A DNA stretch of 64,000 bases from Nocardia sp. NBC_00508 (GTDB lineage Bacteria; Actinomycetota; Actinomycetes; Mycobacteriales; Mycobacteriaceae), in NCBI RefSeq assembly GCF_036346875.1, contig NZ_CP107852.1:2108001-2172000 (forward strand). Direction: 5' to 3'. How positions within the stretch are numbered: position 1 is the stretch's first letter; each line of letters starts with the position of its first letter. The notes beneath the pieces are model-generated. The model searched no databases, had not been told where the DNA came from, and saw only the letters and a list, made by a program, of their open reading frames with translations. Position numbers and translations under genes: made by a program. Positions 18,422 to 27,435 of the stretch are shown here, one piece after another.

Positions 18422-18918
18422 GCAACATGCTTCCGGCGCCAGTACTTACCGAACGACGACAGCGCGGCCTCACGTTCCTCGGTGTCGAGGACTCCAGCAA
18501 AAGGACTGTTCTGCCGGAGTTCGACCGCCCATCCCGCGCGCGAAGTCAGTGCATCGAACACGGCGTCGATACCGGAGTCCAAGATTTCCTGCCACTGATC
18601 GAGCCACGCCGTTGTCATCCCGGACGGGTGGATCTCTCGGAGTCGTCGCACGTTCCGCTGCGCCTTGGCCAACACCGAGTCTGGGTCGACGGCCAGCCGA
18701 CCGGCAACCACGCGGTGCTGCCACAGCGACTTCTCCTGGTCGCGGGTAAGGCCACCCGCTACGAGTGCGTCCAGATCTCGACGGCGTATACGTCGGTGCG
18801 TGCCCACCGACGTATACGGAAGTTCGCCCCGTTCACACAGGTCGACCACATGCTGGCGGGTGCAGCCCAATAGGCGCGCCGCCTGACCGGTGGTCAACAG
18901 TTCGTCCGGCGATGACAT
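18418..18918 (-). CDS. Excisionase/MerR-type HTH DNA-binding protein
   Basis: 166 aa from the ATG at 18918; a GTG at 18942 is an alternative and no clear ribosome-binding site decides between them. The N-terminal 60 residues form a winged-helix excisionase-type domain: LLTTGQAARLLGCTRQHVVD, then PYTSVGTHRRIRRRDLDAL. The remaining 100 residues are helical and not recognised, ending SFGKYWRRKHVA. The stop codon overlaps the start of the frameshifted DUF6036 gene. Known pairings of this kind place the HTH protein as antitoxin or autoregulator. A perfect 14-bp hairpin lies inside its wing-coding region (18785-18818). Confidence 0.8.
   Translation of the reverse strand: MSSPDELLTTGQAARLLGCTRQHVVDLCERGELPYTSVGTHRRIRRRDLDALVAGGLTRDQEKSLWQHRVVAGRLAVDPDSVLAKAQRNVRRLREIHPSGMTTAWLDQWQEILDSGIDAVFDALTSRAGWAVELRQNSPFAGVLDTEEREAALSSFGKYWRRKHVA
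18785..18818. promoter_or_regulatory. Perfect 14-bp inverted repeat inside the HTH gene
   Basis: Bases 18785-18798 (CGTATACGTCGGTG) are exactly complementary to 18805-18818, with a 6-nt loop. It lies in the codons for the wing of the HTH domain. It could be an intragenic operator or an mRNA hairpin; a chance result of the Thr/Arg-rich codons is possible but unlikely at this length. Confidence 0.45.
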
Positions 18919-18986
18919 AGTGACAGCATCGTTCACAAACACAAAAAACGCAACACCGCCGCCCTAGTTCATGTTGCGGAAAAACG

Positions 18987-19664
18987 ATGGCCGTCGCGGT
19001 GCCGAACTGGCAGCATGAGTTGATGCCGCACTGGGTTGATGTTCTTCCCCAATTCCTCTTGGCTTGCTTGATTCTTGCGGCGCTGCCAGGACCGGCGACC
19101 GCTTTGTTCCTGCAGCGCGCCGTGCGCGATGGACGCGCGGCCGGGCTGGCGGCCGTGGCCGGCAACGAGATCGGTGTGCTCGGCTGGACGCTTGCGGGCG
19201 GGGCGGGGCTGTCGGTGCTCCTGGTCGCGAACCGGGCGATGCATGCGGCGGTGCACATCGTCGGCGCGCTGGTGTTGATCTGGCTCGGCGTACAGGCGTG
19301 GCGAGGTGCACGCGGCGGCGGCGAGTTCGGTAGCTCGATGACGAAGCTGCTGCCCTCGGGGCGCACGCCCGGCTCCGCCTTCCGCGCGTCGCTGGTCTCG
19401 ATCGCGGCGAACCCGAAGGCGGCCGTCTTCGGTCTGACGATCCTGCCGCAGTTCCTTCCCACCAGCGGGCCGGTGCTGCCGACGGTGGTGATCCTGGCGC
19501 TCATCCAGCTGGTGATCGACACCGCCTGGTGCGTCGGCGTGGTCTCGGCCGCCGACCGCGCGGGCGCCTGGCTGCGCCGCAGCGGCATCCGGCAGCGGGT
19601 CGAGCGCGCGCTCGGCGCGATCCTGGTCGCCCTCGGCCTCGGCCTCGCCGCCGACGCCCGCTGA
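18987..19664 (+). CDS. LysE/RhtB family amino-acid exporter
   Basis: 225 aa if the ATG at 18987 is used; an ATG at 19023 (MPHWVDVLPQF) fits the usual family N-terminus better, giving 213 aa, but it has no better ribosome-binding site. Six hydrophobic segments are predicted. Family features are LAALPGPATALFLQRAVRDGR (the PGP motif of helix 1 and the following loop), IVGALVLIWLGVQAWRG and ANPKAAVFGLTILPQFLP. Such proteins export amino acids such as Lys, Thr or homoserine; the substrate is unknown. It is divergent from the HTH/DUF6036 cassette and closes the accessory island. Confidence 0.88.
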   Translation: MAVAVPNWQHELMPHWVDVLPQFLLACLILAALPGPATALFLQRAVRDGRAAGLAAVAGNEIGVLGWTLAGGAGLSVLLVANRAMHAAVHIVGALVLIWLGVQAWRGARGGGEFGSSMTKLLPSGRTPGSAFRASLVSIAANPKAAVFGLTILPQFLPTSGPVLPTVVILALIQLVIDTAWCVGVVSAADRAGAWLRRSGIRQRVERALGAILVALGLGLAADAR

Positions 19665-19882
19665 CCGGGCGGCATCGCACTCCTGGCGTTCAGCAGGTGC
19701 CCAGCTGAACCAGACCGGCATTCAGCGGGGGACCGCGCGCTCCCGGCGGCCCGGTCATCCTCGCCACCGACGCACACCAACCGGACGGGCCCTGCTCACA
19801 CGTATCGCGACCACGGCCCGAATCCGCTCCGGAATACCCGCTGATCCGGCCTGTACCACGGTGTACCGGTAGGTTGGTCCCC

Positions 19883-21886
19883 GTGACCGGCCGCATCGCT
19901 ATCGATGACACTGCCCCGTCCATCGCAGGCGGTCGGCCCGCCAAGGCCGTGGTCGGCGAGGTTTTCCCGGTACGCACCGTGGTGTGGCGAGAAGGCCACG
20001 AAGCCGTCGCCGCCACGCTGGTCGTGAAAGGCCCCGGCGCGGCGCGACCGACCCGTATCCGCATGACGCCGGACCACGAGCCCGACGTGTTCAACGCCAC
20101 GTTCACCCCGAACGCTCCGGGCACATGGACCTACCGCATCGAGGGCTGGAGTGACCCCATCGCCACCTGGCGCTCGGCGATCGAGGCGAAGCTGGCCGTC
20201 GGGCAGAGCGCCGCCGATCTGGAAAACGACCTGGAGCTTGGTGCCCGGCTGTTCGACCGCGCGGCGCAAGCCGTCCCGAAGAAGCAGTTCGAACGCTTGC
20301 GCGCGGTCGCGGCGGCGCTGCGCGGCAACGAACAACTGCCGGCGCGGGTGGCTCCGGCATTCACCGAGGAAGTCGCCGAGATCCTGCGTGCGACGTCCCT
20401 GCGCGACCTGGTTACCCGCGGCCCGCAACACACCGTGCTGGTCGAGCGGCACCGCGCACTCTACGGCTCGTGGTACGAGTTCTTCCCACGTTCGACCGGC
20501 GGCCGCGACACCACCGGAAAGCCGATCCACGGCACCTTCGCTACTGCGGCGGAACAACTCCCGCGCATCGCCGCCATGGGCTTCGACGTGGTCTACCTGC
20601 CGCCGATCCATCCGATCGGCGAGGTGAACCGCAAAGGCCGCAACAATGCGCTCACCGCGGACCCGGGCGACGTCGGCTCGCCGTGGGCCATCGGCTCGAA
20701 GCACGGCGGCCACGATGCCATCCACCCCGAGCTGGGCACGCAGGACGATTTCGCCGAGTTCGTCGCGGCGGCGCACCGGCTCGGCCTCGAGGTCGCGCTC
20801 GATCTCGCACTGCAATGCGCGCCCGACCACCCCTGGGTGCAGGCCCATCCCGAATGGTTCATCACCCTGCCCGACGGCAGCGTCGCCTACGCCGAGAACC
20901 CGCCGAAGAAATATCAGGACATCTACCCGGTCAACTTCGACAACGACCCCGACGGCCTCTACGCCGAGGTGCTGCGCGTAGTCCGGCACTGGATCGGCTC
21001 AGGCGTCAAGATCTTCCGCGTCGACAACCCGCACACCAAGCCCGCCGACTTCTGGGAATGGCTGATCGCGACCGTGCGCCGGACCGATCCGGACGTGATC
21101 TTCCTGTCCGAGGCGTTCACCCGCCCGGCCCGCCTCTATGGGCTGGCGCGGCGCGGATTCAGCCAGTCCTACACGTATTTCACCTGGCGGGTGGCGAAGT
21201 GGGAACTCACCGAGTTCGGCATCGAGCTGGCCGCGAAGGCCGACGAGGCCCGCCCGAACCTGTTCGTGAACACCCCGGACATCCTGCACGAGAGCCTTCA
21301 GCACGGCGGTCCGGGCATGTTCGCCATCCGCGCGGTGCTGGCCGCTACTCTCGCGCCAACGTGGGGTGTCTATTCGGGTTTCGAGCTGTTCGAGCATCAG
21401 TCGGTGCGTCCGGGCAGCGAGGAGTACCTGGACTCGGAAAAGTACGAGCTGCGTCCGCGCCCGTTCGCCGATGCGCTGGCGCGCGGGGAATCGTTGGAGC
21501 CGTGGCTCACCCGGCTCAACGAGATCCGTCGCGCGCACCCGGCCCTGCAACAGTTGCGCTGCCTGCACTTCCACCATGTGGACAACGACGCGCTGCTCGC
21601 CTACTCCAAGATCGACCCGGCCAGCGGCGACGCCGTACTGGTCGTGGTGAACCTGAACCCGTTCGGCGCCGAGTGGGGCATGCTCTCGCTCGACCTGCCC
21701 GCGATCGGCCGGGAGTGGCACGACCATCCGGTGGTGTACGACGAGGTCAGCGGCGAGGAATACCACTGGGCGCAGACCAATTACGTGCGATTGGATCCCG
21801 CGTACACGGTCGCGCACATCATCAGGCTGCCGCCGGTGTCCCAGCAGGCCCGCACCGAACTGGCCTATCGCAGGACGCTGCGATGA
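19883..21886 (+). CDS. glgE: GlgE, alpha-1,4-glucan:maltose-1-phosphate maltosyltransferase
   Basis: 667 aa from the GTG at 19883 (a TTG three codons earlier is the alternative). It transfers maltose from maltose 1-phosphate to the non-reducing end of alpha-glucan. It is a GH13_3 protein: an N-terminal beta domain ([28 protein letters not shown]), then the (beta/alpha)8 barrel with [41 protein letters not shown] (Asp nucleophile) and FLSEAFTRP (Glu acid/base), then [15 protein letters not shown]. The start of glgB overlaps its stop (ATGA). The maltose-1-phosphate suppliers (TreS-Pep2 or GlgM) are not in the window. Confidence 0.96.
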   Translation: MTGRIAIDDTAPSIAGGRPAKAVVGEVFPVRTVVWREGHEAVAATLVVKGPGAARPTRIRMTPDHEPDVFNATFTPNAPGTWTYRIEGWSDPIATWRSAIEAKLAVGQSAADLENDLELGARLFDRAAQAVPKKQFERLRAVAAALRGNEQLPARVAPAFTEEVAEILRATSLRDLVTRGPQHTVLVERHRALYGSWYEFFPRSTGGRDTTGKPIHGTFATAAEQLPRIAAMGFDVVYLPPIHPIGEVNRKGRNNALTADPGDVGSPWAIGSKHGGHDAIHPELGTQDDFAEFVAAAHRLGLEVALDLALQCAPDHPWVQAHPEWFITLPDGSVAYAENPPKKYQDIYPVNFDNDPDGLYAEVLRVVRHWIGSGVKIFRVDNPHTKPADFWEWLIATVRRTDPDVIFLSEAFTRPARLYGLARRGFSQSYTYFTWRVAKWELTEFGIELAAKADEARPNLFVNTPDILHESLQHGGPGMFAIRAVLAATLAPTWGVYSGFELFEHQSVRPGSEEYLDSEKYELRPRPFADALARGESLEPWLTRLNEIRRAHPALQQLRCLHFHHVDNDALLAYSKIDPASGDAVLVVVNLNPFGAEWGMLSLDLPAIGREWHDHPVVYDEVSGEEYHWAQTNYVRLDPAYTVAHIIRLPPVSQQARTELAYRRTLR

Positions 21887-24036
21887 GGCGACGCGACCTC
21901 ATGCTGCTCGCGGCGGGCACGCACGCCGACCCGCACACGGTGCTGGGCGCGCATCCTCATCCCGATGGCACGGCCGTGCGGGTGCTGCGCCCGCACGCGG
22001 AGACGGTGTCGGTGCGTGTCGGCGGCGTCGATCATGCGCTGAAGTCGTTGGGCCACGGCGTGTTCGCCGCAGTGGTGCCGTATCCCGACCTCATGGATTA
22101 TCGCGTCGTTACCAACTATCCAGGCGGCCGGACGATCATCGGCGCCGACGGCTACCGCTTCCTGCCCACGCTCGGCGAACTCGACCTGCACCTCATCGGC
22201 GAGGGCCGCCACGAGCGCCTGTGGGACGTGCTCGGCGCGCACCCGCGCCGCTACACCACCTTGGACGGCGAGGTCGAGGGCACGTCGTTCGCGGTATGGG
22301 CGCCGAACGCGCGCGGCGTCACGGTGATCGGCGATTTCGATGGCTGGAGCGGCAAGACCGCGCCGATGCGCTCGCTGGGATCGTCCGGTATCTGGGAGGT
22401 CTTCGTCCCGGGTGTCGGACCGGGCACCAAGTACAAATACCGTGTGCACGGCGCCGACGGACGGACCGTCGATCACGCCGACCCGCTGGCCTTCGCCACC
22501 GAACAGCCCCCCGCCACGGCTTCGGTGGTCACCGAAAGCCACTACGTATGGAACGACCACGCCTGGCTCGAGCGGCGCACGGCCACCGACCCGGCCCGGG
22601 CGCCGATGAGCGTCTACGAGGTGCATCTCGGCTCGTGGCGTCGTGGCCTCGGTTACCGCGAAATGGCCGACCAGCTCGCGGAATACGTGCAGGCAGCGGG
22701 ATACACGCACATCGAACTGCTCCCCATCGCGGAACACCCGTTCGGCGGCTCGTGGGGGTACCAGGTCACCTCCTACTACGCGCCGACGGCCCGCTTCGGT
22801 GCCCCGGACGACTTCCGCGCGTTCGTCGACCGCATGCACGCCGCGGACATCGGCGTGCTGCTGGACTGGGTCCCCGCGCACTTCCCGCGCGACGAATGGG
22901 CGCTGGCCCGCTTCGACGGCACCCCGCTCTACGAACACGCCGACCCGCGCCGTGGCGAGCAACTCGACTGGGGCACCTACGTTTTCGACTTCGGCAGACG
23001 TGAAGTGCGCAACTTCCTGGTCGCCAACGCGCGCTACTGGATCGAGGAATTCCACATCGACGGCCTGCGCGTCGACGCGGTCGCCTCCATGCTCTACCTG
23101 GATTACTCCCGTGCGGAAGGTCAGTGGGAGCCCAACGTGCACGGCGGCCGAGAGAACCTGGAGGCCGTCGACTTCCTCCAAGACCTCAACGACACCGTGC
23201 ACCGCAACCACCCCGGCGTGGTCACCATCGCCGAGGAGTCCACCACCTGGCCCGGCGTCACCCGCGGCACCGACGTCGGCGGGCTCGGCTTCACAATGAA
23301 ATGGAACATGGGCTGGATGCACGACACCCTTGGGTTCCTCGGCCGCGACCCGGTGCATCGCACTTGGCACCACAACGAGATGACCTTCTCGCTGATGTAC
23401 GCCTGGAGCGAGAACTACGTGCTGCCGATCAGCCACGACGAGGTCGTGCACGGCAAGGGCACGCTCTGGACCAGAATGCCGGGCGACGATTTCGCCAAGG
23501 CCTGCGGCGTGCGGACGCTGCTGGCATACATGTGGGCCCATCCCGGCAAGCAGCTGCTGTTCATGGGCCAGGACTTCGGCCAGTTCCGCGAGTGGTCGCA
23601 CGACCGCGGCCTGGACTGGCAGGAACTCGACAACCCCCTGCACCAGGGCATCACGACGCTGGTGCGGGACCTGAACGCGGTCTACCGCGCCCACCCCGCC
23701 CTGTGGAGCCAGGACACCACGCCGGGCGGCTACGCGTGGATCGAGGCGAACGACCGCACGAACAACGTGCTGGCGTTCCTGCGCTACGGTTCGGACGGCT
23801 CCGTCGTCGCGTGCGTCTACAACTTCTCCGGTTCGATGCACGACGCCTATCGCGTCGGCCTACCGCATGCGGGCCGCTGGCTCGAAATCCTCAACACCGA
23901 CGCGGTCCACTACGGCGGATCCGGCGTCGGCAACCTCGGCGAGGTAGTGGCCACCGACGAGCCATGGCACGACCGGCAGGCCTCAGGCACGGTCACGCTC
24001 GCTCCGAACAGTGCGGTGTGGTTGCGCCCCGCCTGA
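21883..24036 (+). CDS. glgB: 1,4-alpha-glucan branching enzyme
   Basis: 717 aa (M. tuberculosis GlgB has 731). It introduces alpha-1,6 branches into the glucan made by GlgE. An N-terminal CBM48 pair ([20 protein letters not shown], then [20 protein letters not shown]) precedes the GH13_9 barrel. Catalytic residues are visible: Asp398 in [17 protein letters not shown], Glu451 in [10 protein letters not shown] and Asp519 in [11 protein letters not shown]. The ATG is inside the glgE stop region, so expression is coupled. The 225 bp after the stop contain no gene or clear terminator before the convergent thioredoxin-like gene. Confidence 0.96.
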   Translation: MRRRDLMLLAAGTHADPHTVLGAHPHPDGTAVRVLRPHAETVSVRVGGVDHALKSLGHGVFAAVVPYPDLMDYRVVTNYPGGRTIIGADGYRFLPTLGELDLHLIGEGRHERLWDVLGAHPRRYTTLDGEVEGTSFAVWAPNARGVTVIGDFDGWSGKTAPMRSLGSSGIWEVFVPGVGPGTKYKYRVHGADGRTVDHADPLAFATEQPPATASVVTESHYVWNDHAWLERRTATDPARAPMSVYEVHLGSWRRGLGYREMADQLAEYVQAAGYTHIELLPIAEHPFGGSWGYQVTSYYAPTARFGAPDDFRAFVDRMHAADIGVLLDWVPAHFPRDEWALARFDGTPLYEHADPRRGEQLDWGTYVFDFGRREVRNFLVANARYWIEEFHIDGLRVDAVASMLYLDYSRAEGQWEPNVHGGRENLEAVDFLQDLNDTVHRNHPGVVTIAEESTTWPGVTRGTDVGGLGFTMKWNMGWMHDTLGFLGRDPVHRTWHHNEMTFSLMYAWSENYVLPISHDEVVHGKGTLWTRMPGDDFAKACGVRTLLAYMWAHPGKQLLFMGQDFGQFREWSHDRGLDWQELDNPLHQGITTLVRDLNAVYRAHPALWSQDTTPGGYAWIEANDRTNNVLAFLRYGSDGSVVACVYNFSGSMHDAYRVGLPHAGRWLEILNTDAVHYGGSGVGNLGEVVATDEPWHDRQASGTVTLAPNSAVWLRPA

Positions 24037-24261
24037 CGACGCCGTTGGCGGGCTATGCGCCAGCCGTTCGGTGCGCGGCAGCAAGGCACTGCCACCGCTA
24101 ATGGGCACGACGCTGCCGACCGGCTCCCGAGATCCGAAGCACCGAGACGCCCGCTACAGCGACTCCAGCACCGGCAGCTGGCGAGGTGTGGCAGGTCGCC
24201 GGACCGTTGAAGCGCCCGTTGACCAGGGACGACACCCGCCGAGCTGCGTGGTGCCGCGAAA

Positions 24262-25155
24262 TCAGTACAGAGCGGCGGCCAGCTTGCGGCGCGCCGCGAC
24301 GACGAACGGCTCGGCCTGGTCGAACAGCTCGAACAGCTCCAGCAGACGCGTGCGCGCTTTCGTGCGCTCATCTCCCGACGTGCGCTTGACCACGCCGATC
24401 AGCCGGTCGAAGGCCGCCTCGGGTTGCTGCTGGAACAGTTCCAGGTCGGCGGCGGCGATCGCGGCGTCGACATCGGACGGATCGGCGTCCGCGGTCGCGA
24501 TGGCCGACTCGGGCAGCTCCTGTGCGCGGGCGAGGAACCGGAGCTGGCGCAGCGCGCTCTTGGCCTCCTCATTGCCCGGCTCCGCGGCGAGGATGGCCTC
24601 GTAGGCCGCCTCGGCACCGGCCAGGTCGCCCCGCTCCAGCGCCGTCTCGGCCGCAACGAAGCGCGGGTCTTCGGCGGGCTGCTGCGGCGCCGCGCCACCC
24701 TCCAGCTTGCCCGCCACCGCGTCGACCACCGCGTTCAGCCACTGCCGCACCTGCGGCTCCGGCTGGGCGCCCTCGAAGTCGGCCAGCGGCTGCCCGGCCG
24801 CGATCGCGATCACCGTCGGGATGCCCTGCACGCGCAGCGCCTGGGCGATGCGCATGTTGGCCTCGGCCTCGACCGTGGCCAGCTCCCAGGTGCCGCCGTC
24901 GGCGGCCACCAGATGCTCCAGCGTCCGAACCAGTTCGACGCTGCCGGGGCTGCGCTGCGAGTACAGCACGACCACCACGGGCACCTGCATCGAGCGGCGT
25001 AGGACCTTGGTCTCGAAATCCGCCTCGGACACCGCGTAGTCGCCGGCCGCACCGCCCGCGCCACTCGCGGGCTGCTTCAGGCTGGACAGATCGACCGCGC
25101 CGGACATGGCGGCGGCGACAGCGGGCGAAGGACGGCGTGCGGCTGGTCGATTCAC
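24262..25155 (-). CDS. Thioredoxin-fold/TPR co-chaperone-like protein lacking redox cysteines
   Basis: 297 aa. Residues about 40-150 form a thioredoxin fold (VPVVVVLYSQRSPGS, ELATVEAEANMRIAQALRVQ, GIPTVIAIAAGQP with the cis-Pro), but the CxxC site is replaced by SQRS and there is no cysteine in the chain. The C-terminal half contains TPR-like helices (ALERGDLAGAEAAYEAIL, QQPEAAFDRLIGV). This is the layout of YbbN/CnoX, which in E. coli acts as a chaperone-holdase with GroEL. It matches Rv1324. A holdase function without thiol chemistry is inferred. The DUF3817 gene lies 13 bp upstream on the same strand. Confidence 0.88.
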   Translation of the reverse strand: MNRPAARRPSPAVAAAMSGAVDLSSLKQPASGAGGAAGDYAVSEADFETKVLRRSMQVPVVVVLYSQRSPGSVELVRTLEHLVAADGGTWELATVEAEANMRIAQALRVQGIPTVIAIAAGQPLADFEGAQPEPQVRQWLNAVVDAVAGKLEGGAAPQQPAEDPRFVAAETALERGDLAGAEAAYEAILAAEPGNEEAKSALRQLRFLARAQELPESAIATADADPSDVDAAIAAADLELFQQQPEAAFDRLIGVVKRTSGDERTKARTRLLELFELFDQAEPFVVAARRKLAAALY

Positions 25156-25168
25156 AACGTCCAGTTTG

Positions 25169-25537
25169 TCACGACGTGGCCGACGCGGGCGCCGCGGACT
25201 CGGCCGAAATGCCGTTGCTCAGCTCACCCAGCTGCCCCGCACGCACCGCCCACACCTCGAACAGCACCGTGCAGAACGGCGGAATGCTCGACGCCAGCGC
25301 GAGGATGGTGGTCTTGGCGTTCCAGCCCAGCTCGCGCGCCGCCACGATCGCGGCGATCACAAACAGCACGAAAACGATCCCGTGCGTCATGCCGAACACC
25401 TTGACCGGCCACATCACCGGCTCGGGAATCCGCTTGAACACCATCCCGATGATCAGCAGGACCCAGGAGATCGCCTCCAGTACCGCGATAAACCGAAACC
25501 GTTTGGCCACCGTGCTCAGGTCGAAGACATTGCCCAT
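25169..25537 (-). CDS. DUF3817 family membrane protein
   Basis: 122 aa from the ATG at 25537 (MGNVFDLSTVAKRFRF); an ATG three codons earlier (25546) is equally possible, and neither has a strong ribosome-binding site. Three hydrophobic segments match DUF3817: FIAVLEAISWVLLIIGMVFK, then VFGMTHGIVFVLFVIAAIV with the conserved HG, and a third near residue 80. The C-terminus is Ser/Ala-rich. The function of the family is unknown. It is probably cotranscribed with the thioredoxin-like gene 13 bp downstream. Its first codons and upstream region resemble two spacers of the adjacent CRISPR array. Confidence 0.85.
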   Translation of the reverse strand: MGNVFDLSTVAKRFRFIAVLEAISWVLLIIGMVFKRIPEPVMWPVKVFGMTHGIVFVLFVIAAIVAARELGWNAKTTILALASSIPPFCTVLFEVWAVRAGQLGELSNGISAESAAPASATS

Positions 25538-25751
25538 GCGCCCCATTGTGCCGGATGCACTACAAGCTGTCGTAATGGAACGAATCACACCCCGGCATTC
25601 AACCCACGCATCGTCGGGGTCGGGCGCGATCGATCGGCAGCAAGGCGCCATGGACCCCACCCTCACCCGTACCACCCGAGCACACCCGGCCTCATCGTGA
25701 AACCGAAAGAGAAATCAAGGAAGCCAAGAATCACCGCTGAGGGAAAGAAGT

Positions 25752-26010
25752 GCGCTCCCCGCGCGTGCGGGGTGATCCCTACGACGGCCCGTAGTGCATC
25801 CGGGTGCATCCGCGCTCCCCGCGCTCGCGGGGATGATCCCGAAACCGCTTGGCCACCGTGCCCAGATCGAAGACTCTCCCCGCGCGTGCGGGGATGATCC
25901 CGCGATCGCATAGTCCAGCGCCCTGACCGGCTGGTGCTCCCCACGCATGCGGGGACGGCAAGCTCTGGACGCGGGCCAGACTCGAGTGCTTCCCGCGTGC
26001 GCAGGGACGG
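25752..26010 (+). CRISPR. Small degenerate type I-E-like CRISPR array, no cas genes nearby
   Basis: Five repeats of about 29 nt are seen at 25752-25779, 25812-25840, 25873-25901, 25934-25958 and 25986-26010, built on the I-E-type core CTCCCCGCGCGTGCGGGGAT plus GATCCC. The first three spacers are exactly 32 nt (25780-25811, 25841-25872, 25902-25933), a 61-nt period typical of type I-E. The fourth is shortened to 27 nt, and repeats 4 and 5 have lost the GATGATCCC end. Degeneration towards the right implies that the leader is on the left, where a purine-rich stretch (25690-25750) precedes repeat 1. No cas gene is present in the window, so activity would need Cas proteins from elsewhere. Spacers 1 and 2 resemble the neighbouring DUF3817 locus. 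Confidence 0.85.
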
Positions 26011-26070
26011 TCCTGGATGGACCCGGTGGTTCACCATGATCGATACGTCTATGACGACCGGTAAACGGCC

Positions 26071-26099
26071 GATGGCCGCCCCTGATCGGGACGGCCATC
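26071..26099 (-). terminator. Hairpin downstream of the acetyl-CoA acetyltransferase gene
   Basis: GATGGCCG (26071-26078) pairs with 26092-26099, with a further three G-C pairs after a one-base bulge and a 5-nt loop. It begins 38 nt after the stop codon of the thiolase gene and lacks a long U-tract, as is common for actinobacterial terminators. Confidence 0.55.
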
Positions 26100-26136
26100 A
26101 ATCGATGATCCAGCGCGGGACATTGCCCGCCCAGCG

Positions 26137-27315
26137 TCAGACGCGGACGATCAGAGCGTCACCCTGACCACCGCCTCCGCAGAGCGCGGCCGCGCCGACA
26201 CCGCCGCCACGGCGCTTGAGCTCAAGCACCAGGTGCAGCAGGATGCGCGCACCCGACATCCCCAGCGGATGGCCGATGGCGATCGCGCCGCCGTTGACGT
26301 TCACCTTCTCCGGGTCGATGCCCAGCGTGCGGGTGGAGGCGATGCCGACCGCCGCGAAAGCCTCGTTGATCTCCACCAGGTCCAGGTCGGCGGGGGAGAT
26401 GCCTTCACGGGCGCACGCCTTGGCAATGGCGTTGGCGGGCTGGTCCTGCAGGGTCGAGTCCGGGCCCGCGACCACGCCCGCGGCGCCGATCTCGGCGATC
26501 CAGCTCAGACCGAGAGATTGCGCCTTCTCCTTGCTCATCACCACGACGGCGGCGGCGCCGTCGGAGATCTGCGAGGCGGTGCCCGCAGTGATCGTGCCGT
26601 CCTTGCGGAACGCGGGGCGCAGCTTCGCCAGCGACTCGACCGTGGTGTCCGCGCGGATGCCCTCGTCGGCGCTGACCATGACCGGATCGCCCTTGCGCTG
26701 CGGCACCGCGACCGGGACCACCTCGTCGTCGAAGACGCCGTTCTTCCACGCGGCCGCCGCTCGCTGGTGCGAAGCCGCCGCGAACGCGTCCTGGTCCGCA
26801 CGGCTGATCCGATCGGTCTCGTTGCGCTGTTCGGTGAGCGCACCCATCGCCTGATCGGTGAAGATGTCGTGCAGACCGTCGTAGGCCATGTGGTCACGCA
26901 GGGTCACGTCACCGTATTTGAAGCCCTCGCGGCTCTTTTCGAGCAGATGCGGCGCCTGGCTCATGGACTCCTGGCCACCCGCGACGACGATCTCGTACTC
27001 GCCGGCCCGGATCAACTGGTCGGCCAAGGCGATCGCGTTGATGCCGGACAGGCAGACCTTGTTCAGCGTCAACGCGGGCACGTCCATCGGAATGCCCGCG
27101 GCAGCCGCAGCCTGGCGGGCCGGGATCTGGCCCGCGCCAGCGGTGAGCACCTGGCCCATGATCACGTAGTCGATCTGGTCGGGCGCGACGCCGCCCTTCT
27201 CCAGCGCCGCCTTGATGGCGAAACCGCCCAGATCGGACCCGCTGAAGTCCTTCAGGCCCCCGAGCAGCCGGCCGACCGGGGTACGCGCACCGGAGACGAT
27301 CACGGAAGTGGTCAC
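26137..27315 (-). CDS. fadA4: Acetyl-CoA acetyltransferase (thiolase)
   Basis: 392 aa, GTG start. It condenses two acetyl-CoA to acetoacetyl-CoA or catalyses the reverse reaction. The thiolase active site is complete: Cys88 in [11 protein letters not shown], the His in [16 protein letters not shown] and the second Cys in [13 protein letters not shown]. It matches Rv1323 (fadA4) in sequence type and in position. The gene is divergent from methylmalonyl-CoA epimerase, 120 bp apart. The same pair in the same arrangement lies next to scy/filP in Streptomyces. Confidence 0.94.
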   Translation of the reverse strand: MTTSVIVSGARTPVGRLLGGLKDFSGSDLGGFAIKAALEKGGVAPDQIDYVIMGQVLTAGAGQIPARQAAAAAGIPMDVPALTLNKVCLSGINAIALADQLIRAGEYEIVVAGGQESMSQAPHLLEKSREGFKYGDVTLRDHMAYDGLHDIFTDQAMGALTEQRNETDRISRADQDAFAAASHQRAAAAWKNGVFDDEVVPVAVPQRKGDPVMVSADEGIRADTTVESLAKLRPAFRKDGTITAGTASQISDGAAAVVVMSKEKAQSLGLSWIAEIGAAGVVAGPDSTLQDQPANAIAKACAREGISPADLDLVEINEAFAAVGIASTRTLGIDPEKVNVNGGAIAIGHPLGMSGARILLHLVLELKRRGGGVGAAALCGGGGQGDALIVRV

Positions 27316-27435
27316 GACGAGCCTCGCATTCGTAGATCCACCCGCGCCTACCCGCGGCGCGAGAGCAAGTATTCCTACTCAACGGTAGCGGGTCCGGCCC
27401 ACGCGCCCGGGGCCAGGTCGCGCTACGTTCGACTG

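Noticed and set aside
20470..21882. N-terminal extension of glgB across glgE
   Set aside because: The frame is open by chance through glgE; its sequence is Arg/Pro-rich, whereas the glgB homology starts at 21883.
25902..25933. Spacer 3 as a third match to the DUF3817 gene
   Set aside because: The best alignment (near 25390-25416) has only about 15 of 26 matches, close to chance at this GC content, although a TGACCGGC core is shared.
25715..26101. Minus-strand ORF covering the CRISPR array
   Set aside because: It translates the repeats as recurrent PHARGE/PASAG-like peptides, a known artefact of I-E repeats, and has no independent support.
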